Assembly: GCA_028752905.1 (NCBI GenBank)
Contig: JAQNBH010000002.1
Span: 22,517,059 to 22,581,058, forward strand
DNA: 64,000 nt
Direction of reading: 5' to 3'
From: Cladorhizidae sp. MBARI D1340-BT2
Lineage: Eukaryota; Porifera; Demospongiae; Poecilosclerida; Cladorhizidae
The notes under the pieces were generated by a model. It made no database searches and was not told where the DNA came from. It saw nothing but the letters and a program-made list of their open reading frames with translations. Position 1 is the stretch's first letter; each line of letters begins with the position of its first letter. Positions 12,801 through 25,408 of this stretch are shown one piece after another. The translations under genes were made by a program, and so were the position numbers.

Positions 12801-15007
12801 CCTATCATTCGAATCATATCAAGTCCATTACAGTAAAGTGTGCAGAATATTATGGATGTTTGATATCAACAGAGAGCACAGAGAGAGACCTATCTTAATA
12901 GCTATATATCAAGTTTATTCAGTGAAGTGTGGAGAATCTATTTAGCATCAAGAGAGAGCAGAGATAAACCTATCTTGTGATTCTATCAAGTCCATTACTG
13001 TGAAGTATGTGGAATATACAGATGTTTGGTATCAAGAGAGAGAACAGAGAGAGGCCTACCTTTAGAGCTATATATCAAGTCTATTCAGTGAAGTGTGGAG
13101 AATCTATGAAGCTAACATGTTTAGCTCAAGATAGAGAACACTGAGAGATACCTATCTTGCAAGTCCATTACAGTGAAGTGTGCAGAATATATGGATGTTT
13201 GATATCAAGAGAGAGCACTTGGAGAGTCCTATCTTAATAGCTGTATAACAAGTCTATTCAGTGAAGTGTGGATAATCTACGAAGCTAACATGTTTAGCAT
13301 CAAGTAAGAGTACAATTCATAACTGCCCTAATTAACAAGACCAAAGTCCCAGATTTTGTCAACTGATAGAGAAGGCCCTTATCTGCAACATGTGAACAGA
13401 TTATCAATAAATGTAGTGGTTTTTCACTGGCAGGCCACCGCTTTGGCAACTGGAAAACGCCAGGAAAAATCCCAAACCTTACCACTTCAAATCACCATAA
13501 CTTGCTAATACTTAGAGTACTCAAAATTTTGGCACGTACAAAAGACAGATAATTAGAAGGGCTATCCGGTGATATAAAAATTATCTTTTTTGGGTAAAGT
13601 GTAGAAAAGTTATGAGCTTCACGGCAAAAAAACAAGATTTTAGGTGGGAAAATGAGAAACATATAGACCAAATTAGGGCAAATATCAAGAACATGTTTAG
13701 CATCAAGTAAGAGTACAATTCATAACTGCCCTAATTAACAAGACCAAAGTCCCAGATTTTGTCATCTGATAGAGAAGGCCCTTATCTGCAACATGTGAAC
13801 AGATTATCAATAAATGTAGTGGTTTTTCACTGGCAGGCCACCGCTTTGGCAACTGGAAAACGCCAGGAAAAATCACAAACCTTACCACTTCAAATCATCA
13901 TAACTTCCTAATACTTAGAGTACTCAAAACTTTGGCACGTACAAAAGACAGATAATTAGAAGGGCCATCCGATGATATAAAAATTATCTTTTTGGGGTAA
14001 AGTGTAGAATAGTTATGAGCTTAACGGCAAAAAAACAAGATTTTCGGGGGGGAAATGAGAAACATGTAGACCAAATTAGAGCAAATATCAAGAACATGTT
14101 TAGCATCAAGTAAGAGTACAATTCATAACTGCCCTAATTAACAAGACCAAAGTCCCAGATTTTGTCAACTGATAGAGAAGGCCCTTATCTGCAACATGTG
14201 AACAGATTATCAATAAATGTAGTGGTTTTTCACTGGCAGGCCACCGCTTTGGTAACTGGAAAACGCCAGGAAATATCCCAAACCTTACCACTTCAAATTA
14301 CCATAACTTGCTAATACTTAGAGTACTCAAAATGTTGGCAAGTACAAAAGACAGATAATTAGAAGAGCTATCCGGTGATATAAAAATTATCTTTTTTAGG
14401 TAAAGTGTAGAAAAGTTATGAGCTTCACGGCAAAAAAACAAGATTTTCGGGGGGAAAATGAGAAACATATAGACCAAATTAGGGCAAATATCAAGATAGA
14501 GAACACATAATGAAACCTATTATTCGAATCATAATCATATCAAGTCCATTACAGTAAAGTGTGCAGAATATTATGGATGTTTGATATCAACAGAGAGCAC
14601 AGAGAGAGACCTATCTTAATAGCTATATATCAAGTTTATTCAGTGAAGTGTGGAGAATCTATTTAGCATCAAGAGAGAGCAGAGAGAAACCTATCTTGTG
14701 ATTCTATCAAGTCCATTACTGTGAAGTATGCGGAATATACGGATGTTTGGTATCAAGAGAGAGAACAGAGAGAGGCCTACCTTTAGAGCTATATATCAAA
14801 TCTATTCAGTGAAGTGTGGAGAATCTATGAAGCTAACATGTTTAGCTCAAGATAGAGAACACTGAGAGATACCTATCTTGCAAGTCCATTACAGTGAAGT
14901 GTGCAGAATATATGGATGTTTGGTATCAAGAGAGAGCACTTGGAGAGTCCTATCTTAATAGCTGTATAACAAGTCTATTCAGTGAAGTGTGGATAATCTA
15001 CGAAGCT
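9857..15007. repeat. Three tandem A-A-A-B blocks (1,715, 1,715, 1,721 bp)
   Basis: A at 9857, 10260, 10663 / 11572, 11975, 12378 / 13287, 13690, 14093; B at 11066, 12781 and 14496. Each triplet repeats the order (plain or gcactaatt) - tcatctga type - gagctatcc type. The last B is 512 bp: a 6-bp duplication gives cgaatcataatcatatc, and it is the first type III B in the window. Confidence 0.85.
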
Positions 15008-18000
15008 AACATGTTTAGCATCAAGTAAGAGTACAATTCATAACTGCCCTAATTAACAAGACCAAAGTCCCAGATTTTGTCAACTGATAGAGAAGGCCCT
15101 TATCTGCAACATGTGAACAGATTATCAATAAATGTAGTGGTTTTTCACTGGCAGGCCACCGCTTTGGCAACTGGAAAACGCCAGGAAATATCCCAAATCT
15201 TACCACTTTAAATCACCATAACTTGCTAATACTTAGAGTACTCAAAATTTTGGCACGTACAAAAGACAGATAATTAGAAGAGCTATCCGGTGATATATAA
15301 ATTATCTTTTTTGGGTAAAGTGTAGAAAAGTTATGAGCTTCACGGCAAAAAAACAAGATTTTCGGGGGGAAAATGAGAAACATATAGACCAAATTAGGGC
15401 AAATATCAAGATAGAGAACACATAATGAAACCTATCATTCGAATCATATCAAGTCCATTACAGTAAAGTGTGCAGAATATTATGGATGTTTGATATCAAC
15501 AGAGAGCACAGAGAGAGACCTATCTTAATAGCTATATATCAAGTTTATTCAGTGAAGTGTGGAGAATCTATTTAGCATCAAGAGAGAGCAGAGATAAACC
15601 TATCTTGTGATTCTATCAAGTCCATTACTGTGAAGTATGTGGAATATACAGATGTTTGGTATCAAGAGAGAGAACAGAGAGAGGCCTACCTTTAGAGCTA
15701 TATATCAAGTCTATTCAGTGAAGTGTGGAGAATCTATGAAGCTAACATGTTTAGCTCAAGATAGAGAACACTGAGAGATACCTATCTTGCAAGTCCATTA
15801 CAGTGAAGTGTGCAGAATATATGGATGTTTGATATCAAGAGAGAGCACTTGGAGAGTCCTATCTTAATAGCTGTATAACAAGTCTATTCAGTGAAGTGTG
15901 GATAATCTACGAAGCTAACATGTTTAGCATCAAGTAAGAGTACAATTCATAACTGCCCTAATTAACAAGACCAAAGTCCCAGATTTTGTCAACAGATAGA
16001 GAAGGCCCTTATCTGCAACATGTGAACAGATTATCAATAAATGTAGTGGTTTTTCACTGGCAGGCCACCGCTTTGGCAACTGGAAAACGCCAGGAAAAAT
16101 CCCAAACCTTACCACTTCAAATCACCATAACTTGCTAATACTTAGAGTACTCAAAATTTTGGCACGTACAAAAGACAGATAATTAGAAGGGCTATCCGGT
16201 GATATAAAAATTATCTTTTTGGGGTAAAGTGTAGAAAAGTTATGAGCTTCACGGCAAAAAAACAAGATTTTCGGTGGGAAAATGAGAAACATATAGACCA
16301 AATTAGGGCAAATATCAAGAACATGTTTAGCATCAAGTAAGAGTACAATTCATAACTGCCCTAATTAACAAGACCAAAGTCCCAGATTTTGTCAACTGAT
16401 AGAGAAGGCCCTTATCTGCAACATGTGAACAGATTATCAATAAATGTAGTGGTTTTTCACTGGCAGGCCACCGCTTTGGCAACTGGAAAACGCCAGGAAA
16501 TATCCCAAACCTTACCACTTCAAATTACCATAACTTGCTAATACTTAGAGTACTCAAAATGTTGGCAAGTACAAAAGACAGATAATTAGAAGAGCTATCC
16601 GGTGATATAAAAATTATCTTTTTTAGGTAAAGTGTAGAAAAGTTATGAGCTTCACGGCAAAAAAACAAGATTTTCGGGGGGGAAATGAGAAACATATAGA
16701 CCAAATTAGGGCAAATATCAAGATAGAGAACACATAATGAAACCTATTATTCGAATCATAATCATATCAAGTCCATTACAGTAAAGTGTGCAGAATATTA
16801 TGGATGTTTGATATCAACAGAGAGCACAGAGAGAGACCTATCTTAATAGCTATATATCAAGTTTATTCAGTGAAGTGTGGAGAATCTATTTAGCATCAAG
16901 AGAGAGCAGAGAGAAACCTATCTTGTGATTCTATCAAGTCCATTACTGTGAAGTATGCGGAATATACGGATGTTTGGTATCAAGAGAGAGAACAGAGAGA
17001 GGCCTACCTTTAGAGCTATATATCAAGTCTATTCAGTGAAGTGTGGAGAATCTATGAAGCTAACATGTTTAGCTCAAGATAGAGAACACTGAGAGATACC
17101 TATCTTGCAAGTCCATTACAGTGAAGTGTGCAGAATATATGGATGTTTGGTATCAAGAGAGAGCACTTGGAGAGTCCTATCTTAATAGCTGTATAACAAG
17201 TCTATTCAGTGAAGTGTGGATAATCTACGAAGCTAACATGTTTAGCATCAAGTAAGAGTACAATTCATAACTGCCCTAATTAACAAGACCAAAGTCCCAG
17301 ATTTTGTCAACTGATAGAGAAGGCCCTTATCTGCAACATGTGAACAGATTATCAATAAATGTAGTGGTTTTTCACTGGCAGGCCACCGCTTTGGCAACTG
17401 GAAAACGCCAGGAAAAATCACAAACCTTACCACTTCAAATCACCATAACTTGCTAATACTTAGAGTACTCAAAATTTTGGCACGTACAAAAGACAGATAA
17501 TTAGAAGGGCTATTCGGTGATATAAAAATTATCTTTTTTGGGTAAAGTGTAAAAAAGTTATGAGCTTCACGGCAAAAAACAAGATTTTTGGGGGGGAAAT
17601 GAGAAACATATAGACCAAATTAGGGCAAATATCAAGAACATGTTTAGCATCAAGTAAGAGTACAATTCATAACTGCCCTAATTAACAAGACCAAAGTCAC
17701 AGATTTTGTCAACTGATAGAGAAGGCCCTTATCTGCAACATGTGAACAGATTATCAATAAATGTAGTGGTTTTTCACTGGCAGGCCACCGCTTTGGCAAC
17801 TGGAAAACGCCAGGAAAAATCCCAAACCTTACCACTTCAAATCACCATAACTTGCTAATACTTAGAGTACTCAAAATTTTAGCACGTACAAAAGACAGAT
17901 AATTAGAAGGGCTATCCGGTGATATAAAAATTATCTTTTTTGGGTAAAGTGTAGAAATGTTATGAGCTTCACGGCAAAAAAACAAGATTTTCGGGGGGAA

Positions 18001-18039
18001 AATGAGAAACATATAGACCCAATTAGGGCAAATATCAAG
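15008..18039. repeat. Satellite transition segment (A-B, A-A-B, A-A)
   Basis: A at 15008, 15917, 16320, 17235 and 17637; B at 15411 (type I) and 16723 (type III, 512 bp, with the same 6-bp duplication as the B at 14496, offset 2,227 bp). The A at 17637 is the first in the window with gtcacag in place of gtcccag, a variant common from here rightward, so the left-to-right domain change lies here. Confidence 0.82.
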
Positions 18040-20661
18040 AACATGTTTAGCATCAAGTAAGAGTACAATTCATAACTGCCCTAATTAACAAGACCAAAGT
18101 CCCAGATTTTGTCAACTGATAGAGAAGGCCCTTATCTGCAACATGTGAACAGATTATCAATAAATGTAGTGGTTTTTCACTGGCAGGCCACCGCTTTGGC
18201 AACTGGAAAACGCCAGGAAAAATCACAAACCTTACCACTTCAAATCACCATAACTTGCTAATACTTAGAGTACTCAAAATTTTGGCACGTACAAAAGACA
18301 GATAATTAGAAGGGCTATTCGGTGATATAAAAATTATCTTTTTGGGGTAAAGTGTAAAAAAGTTATGAGCTTCACGGCAAAAAACAAGATTTTCGGGGGG
18401 AAAATGAGAAACATATAGACCAAATTAGGGCAAATATCAAGAACATGTTTAGCATCAAGTAAGAGTACAATTCATAACTGCCCTAATTAACAAGACCAAA
18501 GTCACAGATTTTGTCAACTGATAGAGAAGGCCCTTATCTGCAACATGTGAACAGATTATCAATAAATGTAGTGGTTTTTCACTGGCAGGCCACCGCTTTG
18601 GCAACTGGAAAACGCCAGGAAAAATCACAAACCTTACCACTTCAAATCACCATAACTTGCTAATACTTAGAGTACTCAAAATTTTGCCACGTACAAAAGA
18701 CAGATAATTAGAAGAGCTATCCGGTGATATAAAAATTATCTTTTTTGGGTAAAGTGTAGAAATGTTATGAGCTTCACGGCAAAAAAACAAGATTTTCGGG
18801 GGGAAAATGAGAAACATATAGACCAAATTAGGGCAAATATCAAGATAGAGAACACATAATGAAACCTATCATTCGAATCATATCAAGTCCATTACAGTAA
18901 AGTATGCAGAATATTATGGATGTTTGATATCAACAGAGAGCACAGAGAGAGACCTATCTTAATAGCTATATATCAAGTTTATTCAGTGAAGTGTGGAGAA
19001 TCTATTTAGCATCAAGAGAGAGCAGAGAGAAACCTATCTTGTGATTCTATCAAGTCCATTACTGTGAAGTATGTGGAATATACGGATGTTTGGTATCAAG
19101 AGAGAGAACAGAGAGAGGCCTACCTTTAGAGCTATATATCAAGTCTATTCAGTGAAGTGTGGAGAATCTATGAAGCTAACATGTTTAGCTCAAGATAGAG
19201 AACACTGAGAGATACCTATCTTGCAAGTCCATTACAGTGAAGTGTGCAGAATATATGGATGTTTGGTATCAAGAGAGAGCACTTGGAGAGTCCTATCTTA
19301 ATAGCTGTATAACAAGTCTATTCAGTGAAGTGTGGATAATCTACGAAGCTAACATGTTTAGCATCAAGTAAGAGTACAATTCATAACTGCCCTAATTAAC
19401 AAGACCAAAGTCCCAGATTTTGTCAACTGATAGAGAAGGCCCTTATCTGCAACATGTGAACAGATTATCAATAAATGTAGTGGTTTTTCACTGGCAGGCC
19501 ACCGCTTTGGCAACTGGAAAACGCCAGGAAAAATCACAAACCTTACCACTTCAAATCACCATAACTTGCTAATACTTAGAGTACTCAAAATTTTGGCACT
19601 TACAAAAGACAGATAATTAGAAGGGCTATTCGGTGATATAAAAATTATCTTTTTGGGGTAAAGTGTAAAAAAGTTATGAGCTTCACGGCAAAAAACAAGA
19701 TTTTCGGGGGGAAAATGAGAAACATATAGACCAAATTAGGGCAAATATCAAGAACATGTTTAGCATCAAGTAAGAGTACAATTCATAACTGCCCTAATTA
19801 ACAAGACCAAAGTCACAGATTTTGTCAACTGATAGAGAAGGCCCTTATCTGCAACATGTGAACAGATTATCAATAAATGTAGTGGTTTTTCACTGGCAGG
19901 CCACCGCTTTGGCAACTGGAAAACGCCAGGAAAAATCACAAACCTTACCACTTCAAATCACCATAACTTGCTAATACTTAGAGTACTCAAAATTTTGGCA
20001 CGTACAAAAGACAGATAATTAGAAGAGCTATCCGATGATATAAAAATTATCTTTTTTGGGTAAAGTGTAGAAATGTTATGAGCTTCACGGCAAAAAAACA
20101 AGATTTTCGGGGGGAAAATGAGAAACATATAGACCAAATTAGGGCAAATATCAAGATAGAGAACACATAATGAAACCTATCATTCGAATCATATCAAGTC
20201 CATTACAGTAAAGTGTGCAGAATATTATGGATGTTTGATATCAACAGAGAGCACAGAGAGAGACCTATCTTAATAGCTATATATCAAGTTTATTCAGTGA
20301 AGTGTGGAGAATCTATTTAGCATCAAGAGAGAGCAGAGAGAAACCTATCTTGTGATTCTATCAAGTCCATTACTGTGAAGTATGCGGAATATACGGATGT
20401 TTGGTATCAAGAGAGAGAACAGAGAGAGGCCTACCTTTAGAGCTATATATCAAGTCTATTCAGTGAAGTGTGGAGAATCTATGAAGCTAACATGTTTAGC
20501 TCAAGATAGAGAACACTGAGAGATACCTATCTTGCAAGTCCATTACAGTGAAGTGTGCAGAATATATGGATGTTTGGTATCAAGAGAGAGCACTTGGAGA
20601 GTCCTATCTTAATAGCTGTATAACAAGTCTATTCAGTGAAGTGTGGATAATCTACGAAGCT
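18040..20661. repeat. Higher-order block A-A-B-A-A-B (2,622 bp), copy 1
   Basis: A at 18040, 18442, 19351 and 19753; B at 18845 and 20156. Private markers: gacccaattag just before the block, ttttgccacg in the second A (near 18,685), and agtatgcag in the first B (near 18,901). The same markers recur in blocks at 25409 and 28434, and mostly at 35285. Confidence 0.85.
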
Positions 20662-21972
20662 AACATGTTTAGCATCAAGTAAGAGTACAATTCATAACTG
20701 CCCTAATTAACAAGACCAAAGTCCCAGATTTTGTCAACTGATAGAGAAGGCCCTTATCTGCAACATGTGAACAGATTATCAATAAATGTAGTGGTTTTTC
20801 ACTGGCAGGCCACCGCTTTGGCAACTGGAAAACGCCAGGAAAAATCACAAACCTTACCACTTCAAATCACCATAACTTGCTAATACTTAGAGTACTCAAA
20901 ATTTTGGCACGTACAAAAGACAGATAATTAGAAGGGCTATTCGGTGATATAAAAATTATCTTTTTGGGGTAAAGTGTAAAAAAGTTATGAGCTTCACGGC
21001 AAAAAACAAGATTTTCGGGGGGAAAATGAGAAACATATAGACCAAATTAGGGCAAATATCAAGAACATGTTTAGCATCAAGTAAGAGTACAATTCATAAC
21101 TGCCCTAATTAACAAGACCAAAGTCACAGATTTTGTCAACTGATAGAGAAGGCCCTTATCTGCAACATGTGAACAGATTATCAATAAATGTAGTGGTTTT
21201 TCACTGGCAGGCCACCGCTTTGGCAACTGGAAAACGCCAGGAAAAATCACAAACCTTACCACTTCAAATCACCATAACTTGCTAATACTTAGAGTACTCA
21301 AAATTTTGGCACGTACAAAAGACAGATAATTAGAAGAGCTATCCGATGATATAAAAATTATCTTTTTTGGGTAAAGTGTAGAAATGTTATGAGCTTCACG
21401 GCAAAAAAACAAGATTTTCGGGGGGAAAATGAGAAACATATAGACCAAATTAGGGCAAATATCAAGATAGAGAACACATAATGAAACCTATCATTCGAAT
21501 CATATCAAGTCCATTACAGTAAAGTGTGCAGAATATTATGGATGTTTGATATCAACAGAGAGCACAGAGAGAGACCTATCTTAATAGCTATATATCAAGT
21601 TTATTCAGTGAAGTGTGGAGAATCTATTTAGCATCAAGAGAGAGCAGAGAGAAACCTATCTTGTGATTCTATCAAGTCCATTACTGTGAAGTATGTGGAA
21701 TATACGGATGTTTGGTATCAAGAGAGAGAACAGAGAGAGGCCTACCTTTAGAGCTATATATCAAGTCTATTCAGTGAAGTGTGGAGAATCTATGAAGCTA
21801 ACATGTTTAGCTCAAGATAGAGAACACTGAGAGATACCTATCTTGCAAGTCCATTACAGTGAAGTGTGCAGAATATATGGATGTTTGGTATCAAGAGAGA
21901 GCACTTGGAGAGTCCTATCTTAATAGCTGTATAACAAGTCTATTCAGTGAAGTGTGGATAATCTACGAAGCT
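20662..21972. repeat. A-A-B dimer block (1,311 bp)
   Basis: A at 20662 (gtcccag type) and 21064 (gtcacag type), B at 21467. It closely repeats the preceding 19351-20661 dimer, including ctatccgatgat in the second A. This 1,311-bp dimer is the basic repeat of the right domain. Confidence 0.85.
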
Positions 21973-24900
21973 AACATGTTTAGCATCAAGTAAGAGTACA
22001 ATTCATAACTGCCCTAATTAACAAGACCAAAGTCCCAGATTTTGTCAACTGATAGAGAAGGCCCTTATCTGCAACATGTGAACAGATTATCAATAAATGT
22101 AGTGGTTTTTCACTGGCAGGCCACCGCTTTGGCAACTGGAAAACGCCAGGAAAAATCCCAAACCTTACCACTTCAAATCACCATAACTTGCTAATACTTA
22201 GAGTACTCAAAATTTTGGCACGTACAAAAGACAGATAATTAGAAGAGCTATCCGGTGATATAAAAATTATCTTTTTTGGGTAAAGTGTAGAAAAGTTATG
22301 AGCTTCACGGCAAAAAAACAAGATTTTCGGGGGGGAAATGAGAAACATATAGACCAAATTAGGGCAAATATCAAGATAGAGAACACATAATGAAACCTAT
22401 CATTCGAATCATATCAAGTCCATTACAGTAAAGTGTGCAGAATATTATGGATGTTTGATATCAACAGAGAGCACAGAGAGAGACCTATCTTAATAGCTAT
22501 ATATCAAGTTTATTCAGTGAAGTGTGGAGAATCTATTTAGCATCAAGAGAGAGCAGAGATAAACCTATCTTGTGATTCTATCAAGTCCATTACTGTGAAG
22601 TATGTGGAATATACAGATGTTTGGTATCAAGAGAGAGAACAGAGAGAGGCCTACCTTTAGAGCTATATATCAAGTCTATTCAGTGAAGTGTGGAGAATCT
22701 ATGAAGCTAACATGTTTAGCTCAAGATAGAGAACACTGAGAGATACCTATCTTGCAAGTCCATTACAGTGAAGTGTGCAGAATATATGGATGTTTGATAT
22801 CAAGAGAGAGCACTTGGAGAGTCCTATCTTAATAGCTGTATAACAAGTCTATTCAGTGAAGTGTGGATAATCTAATCTACGAAGCTAACATGTTTAGCAT
22901 CAAGTAAGAGTACAATTCATAACTGCACTAATTAACAAGACCAAAGTCCCAGATTTTGTCAACTGATAGAGAAGGCCCTTATCTGCAACATGTGAACAGA
23001 TTATCAATAAATGTAGTGGTTTTTCACTGGCAGGCCACCGCTTTGGCAACTGGAAAACGCCAGGAAAAATCCCAAACCTTACCACTTCAAATCACCATAA
23101 CTTGCTAATACTTAGAGTACTCAAAATTTTGGCACGTACAAAAGACAGATAATTAGAAGGGCTATCCGGTGATATAAAAATTATCTTTTTTGGGTAAAGT
23201 GTAGAAAAGTTATGAGCTTCACGGCAAAAAAACAAGATTTTCGGTGGGAAAATGAGAAACATATAGACCAAATTAGGGCAAATATCAAGAACATGTTTAG
23301 CATCAAGTAAGAGTACAATTCATAACTGCCCTAATTAACAAGACCAAAGTCCCAGATTTTGTCATCTGATAGAGAAGGCCCTTATCTGCAACATGTGAAC
23401 AGATTGTCAATAAATGTAGTGGTTTTTCACTGGCAGGCCACCGCTTTGGCAACTGGAAAACGCCAGGAAAAATCACAAACCTTACCACTTCAAATCATCA
23501 TAACTTCCTAATACTTAGAGTACTCAAAACTTTGGCACGTACAAAAGACAGATAATTAGAAGGGCCATCCGGTGATATAAAAATTATCTTTTTGGGGTAA
23601 AGTGTAGAATAGTTATGAGCTTAACGGCAAAAAAAACAAGATTTTCGGGGGGGAAATGAGAAACATGTAGACCAAATTAGAGCAAATATCAAGAACATGT
23701 TTAGCATCAAGTAAGAGTACAATTCATAACTGCCCTAATTAACAAGACCAAAGTCCCAGATTTTGTCAACTGATAGAGAAGGCCCTTATCTGCAACATGT
23801 GAATAGATTATCAATAAATGTAGTGGTTTTTCACTGGCAGGCCACCGCTTTGGCAACTGGAAAACGCCAGGAAATATCCCAAATCTTACCACTTTAAATC
23901 ACCATAACTTGCTAATACTTAGAGTACTCAAAATTTTGGCACGTACAAAAGACAGATAATTAGAAGAGCTATCCGGTGATATATAAATTATCTTTTTTGG
24001 GTAAAGTGTAGAAAAGTTATGAGCTTCACGGCAAAAAAACAAGATTTTCGGGGGGAAAATGAGAAACATATAGACCAAATTAGGGCAAATATCAAGATAG
24101 AGAACACATAATGAAACCTATCATTCGAATCATATCAAGTCCATTACAGTAAAGTGTGCAGAATATTATGGATGTTTGATATCAACAGAGAGCACAGAGA
24201 GAGACCTATCTTAATAGCTATATATCAAGTTTATTCAGTGAAGTGTGGAGAATCTATTTAGCATCAAGAGAGAGCAGAGATAAACCTATCTTGTGATTCT
24301 ATCAAGTCCATTACTGTGAAGTATGTGGAATATACAGATGTTTGGTATCAAGAGAGAGAACAGAGAGAGGCCTACCTTTAGAGCTATATATCAAGTCTAT
24401 TCAGTGAAGTGTGGAGAATCTATGAAGCTAACATGTTTAGCTCAAGATAGAGAACACTGAGAGATACCTATCTTGCAAGTCCATTACAGTGAAGTGTGCA
24501 GAATATATGGATGTTTGATATCAAGAGAGAGCACTTGGAGAGTCCTATCTTAATAGCTGTATAACAAGTCTATTCAGTGAAGTGTGGATAATCTACGAAG
24601 CTAACATGTTTAGCATCAAGTAAGAGTACAATTCATAACTGCCCTAATTAACAAGACCAAAGTCCCAGATTTTGTCAACAGATAGAGAAGGCCCTTATCT
24701 GCAACATGTGAACAGATTATCAATAAATGTAGTGGTTTTTCACTGGCAGGCCACCGCTTTGGCAACTGGAAAACGCCAGGAAAAATCCCAAACCTTACCA
24801 CTTCAAATCACCATAACTTGCTAATACTTAGAGTACTCAAAATTTTGGCACGTACAAAAGACAGATAATTAGAAGGGCTATCCGGTGATATAAAAATTAT

Positions 24901-25408
24901 CTTTTTGGGGTAAAGTGTAGAAAAGTTATGAGCTTCACGGCAAAAAAACAAGATTTTCGGTGGGAAAATGAGAAACATATAGACCAAATTAGGGCAAATA
25001 TCAAGAACATGTTTAGCATCAAGTAAGAGTACAATTCATAACTGCCCTAATTAACAAGACCAAAGTCCCAGATTTTGTCATCTGATAGAGAAGGCCCTTA
25101 TCTGCAACATGTGAACAGATTATCAATAAATGTAGTGGTTTTTCACTGGCAGGCCACCGCTTTGGCAACTGGAAAACGCCAGGAAATATCCCAAACCTTA
25201 CCACTTCAAATTACCATAACTTGCTAATACTTAGAGTACTCAAAATGTTGGCAAGTACAAAAGACAGATAATTAGAAGAGCTATCCGGTGATATATAAAT
25301 TATCTTTTTTGGGTAAAGTGTAGAAATGTTATGAGCTTCACGGCAAAAAAACAAGATTTTCGGGGGGAAAATGAGAAACATATAGACCCAATTAGGGCAA
25401 ATATCAAG
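21973..25408. repeat. Island of left-type modules
   Basis: A at 21973, 22887, 23290, 23694, 24603 and 25006; B at 22376 (511 bp, with a 5-bp duplication giving tctaatctac) and 24097. Both B are type I and no A has gtcacag. The A at 22887 has gcactaatt and that at 23290 has tcatctga, as in the left domain. The A at 25006 is mosaic. The island is flanked on both sides by right-type dimers. Confidence 0.82.
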
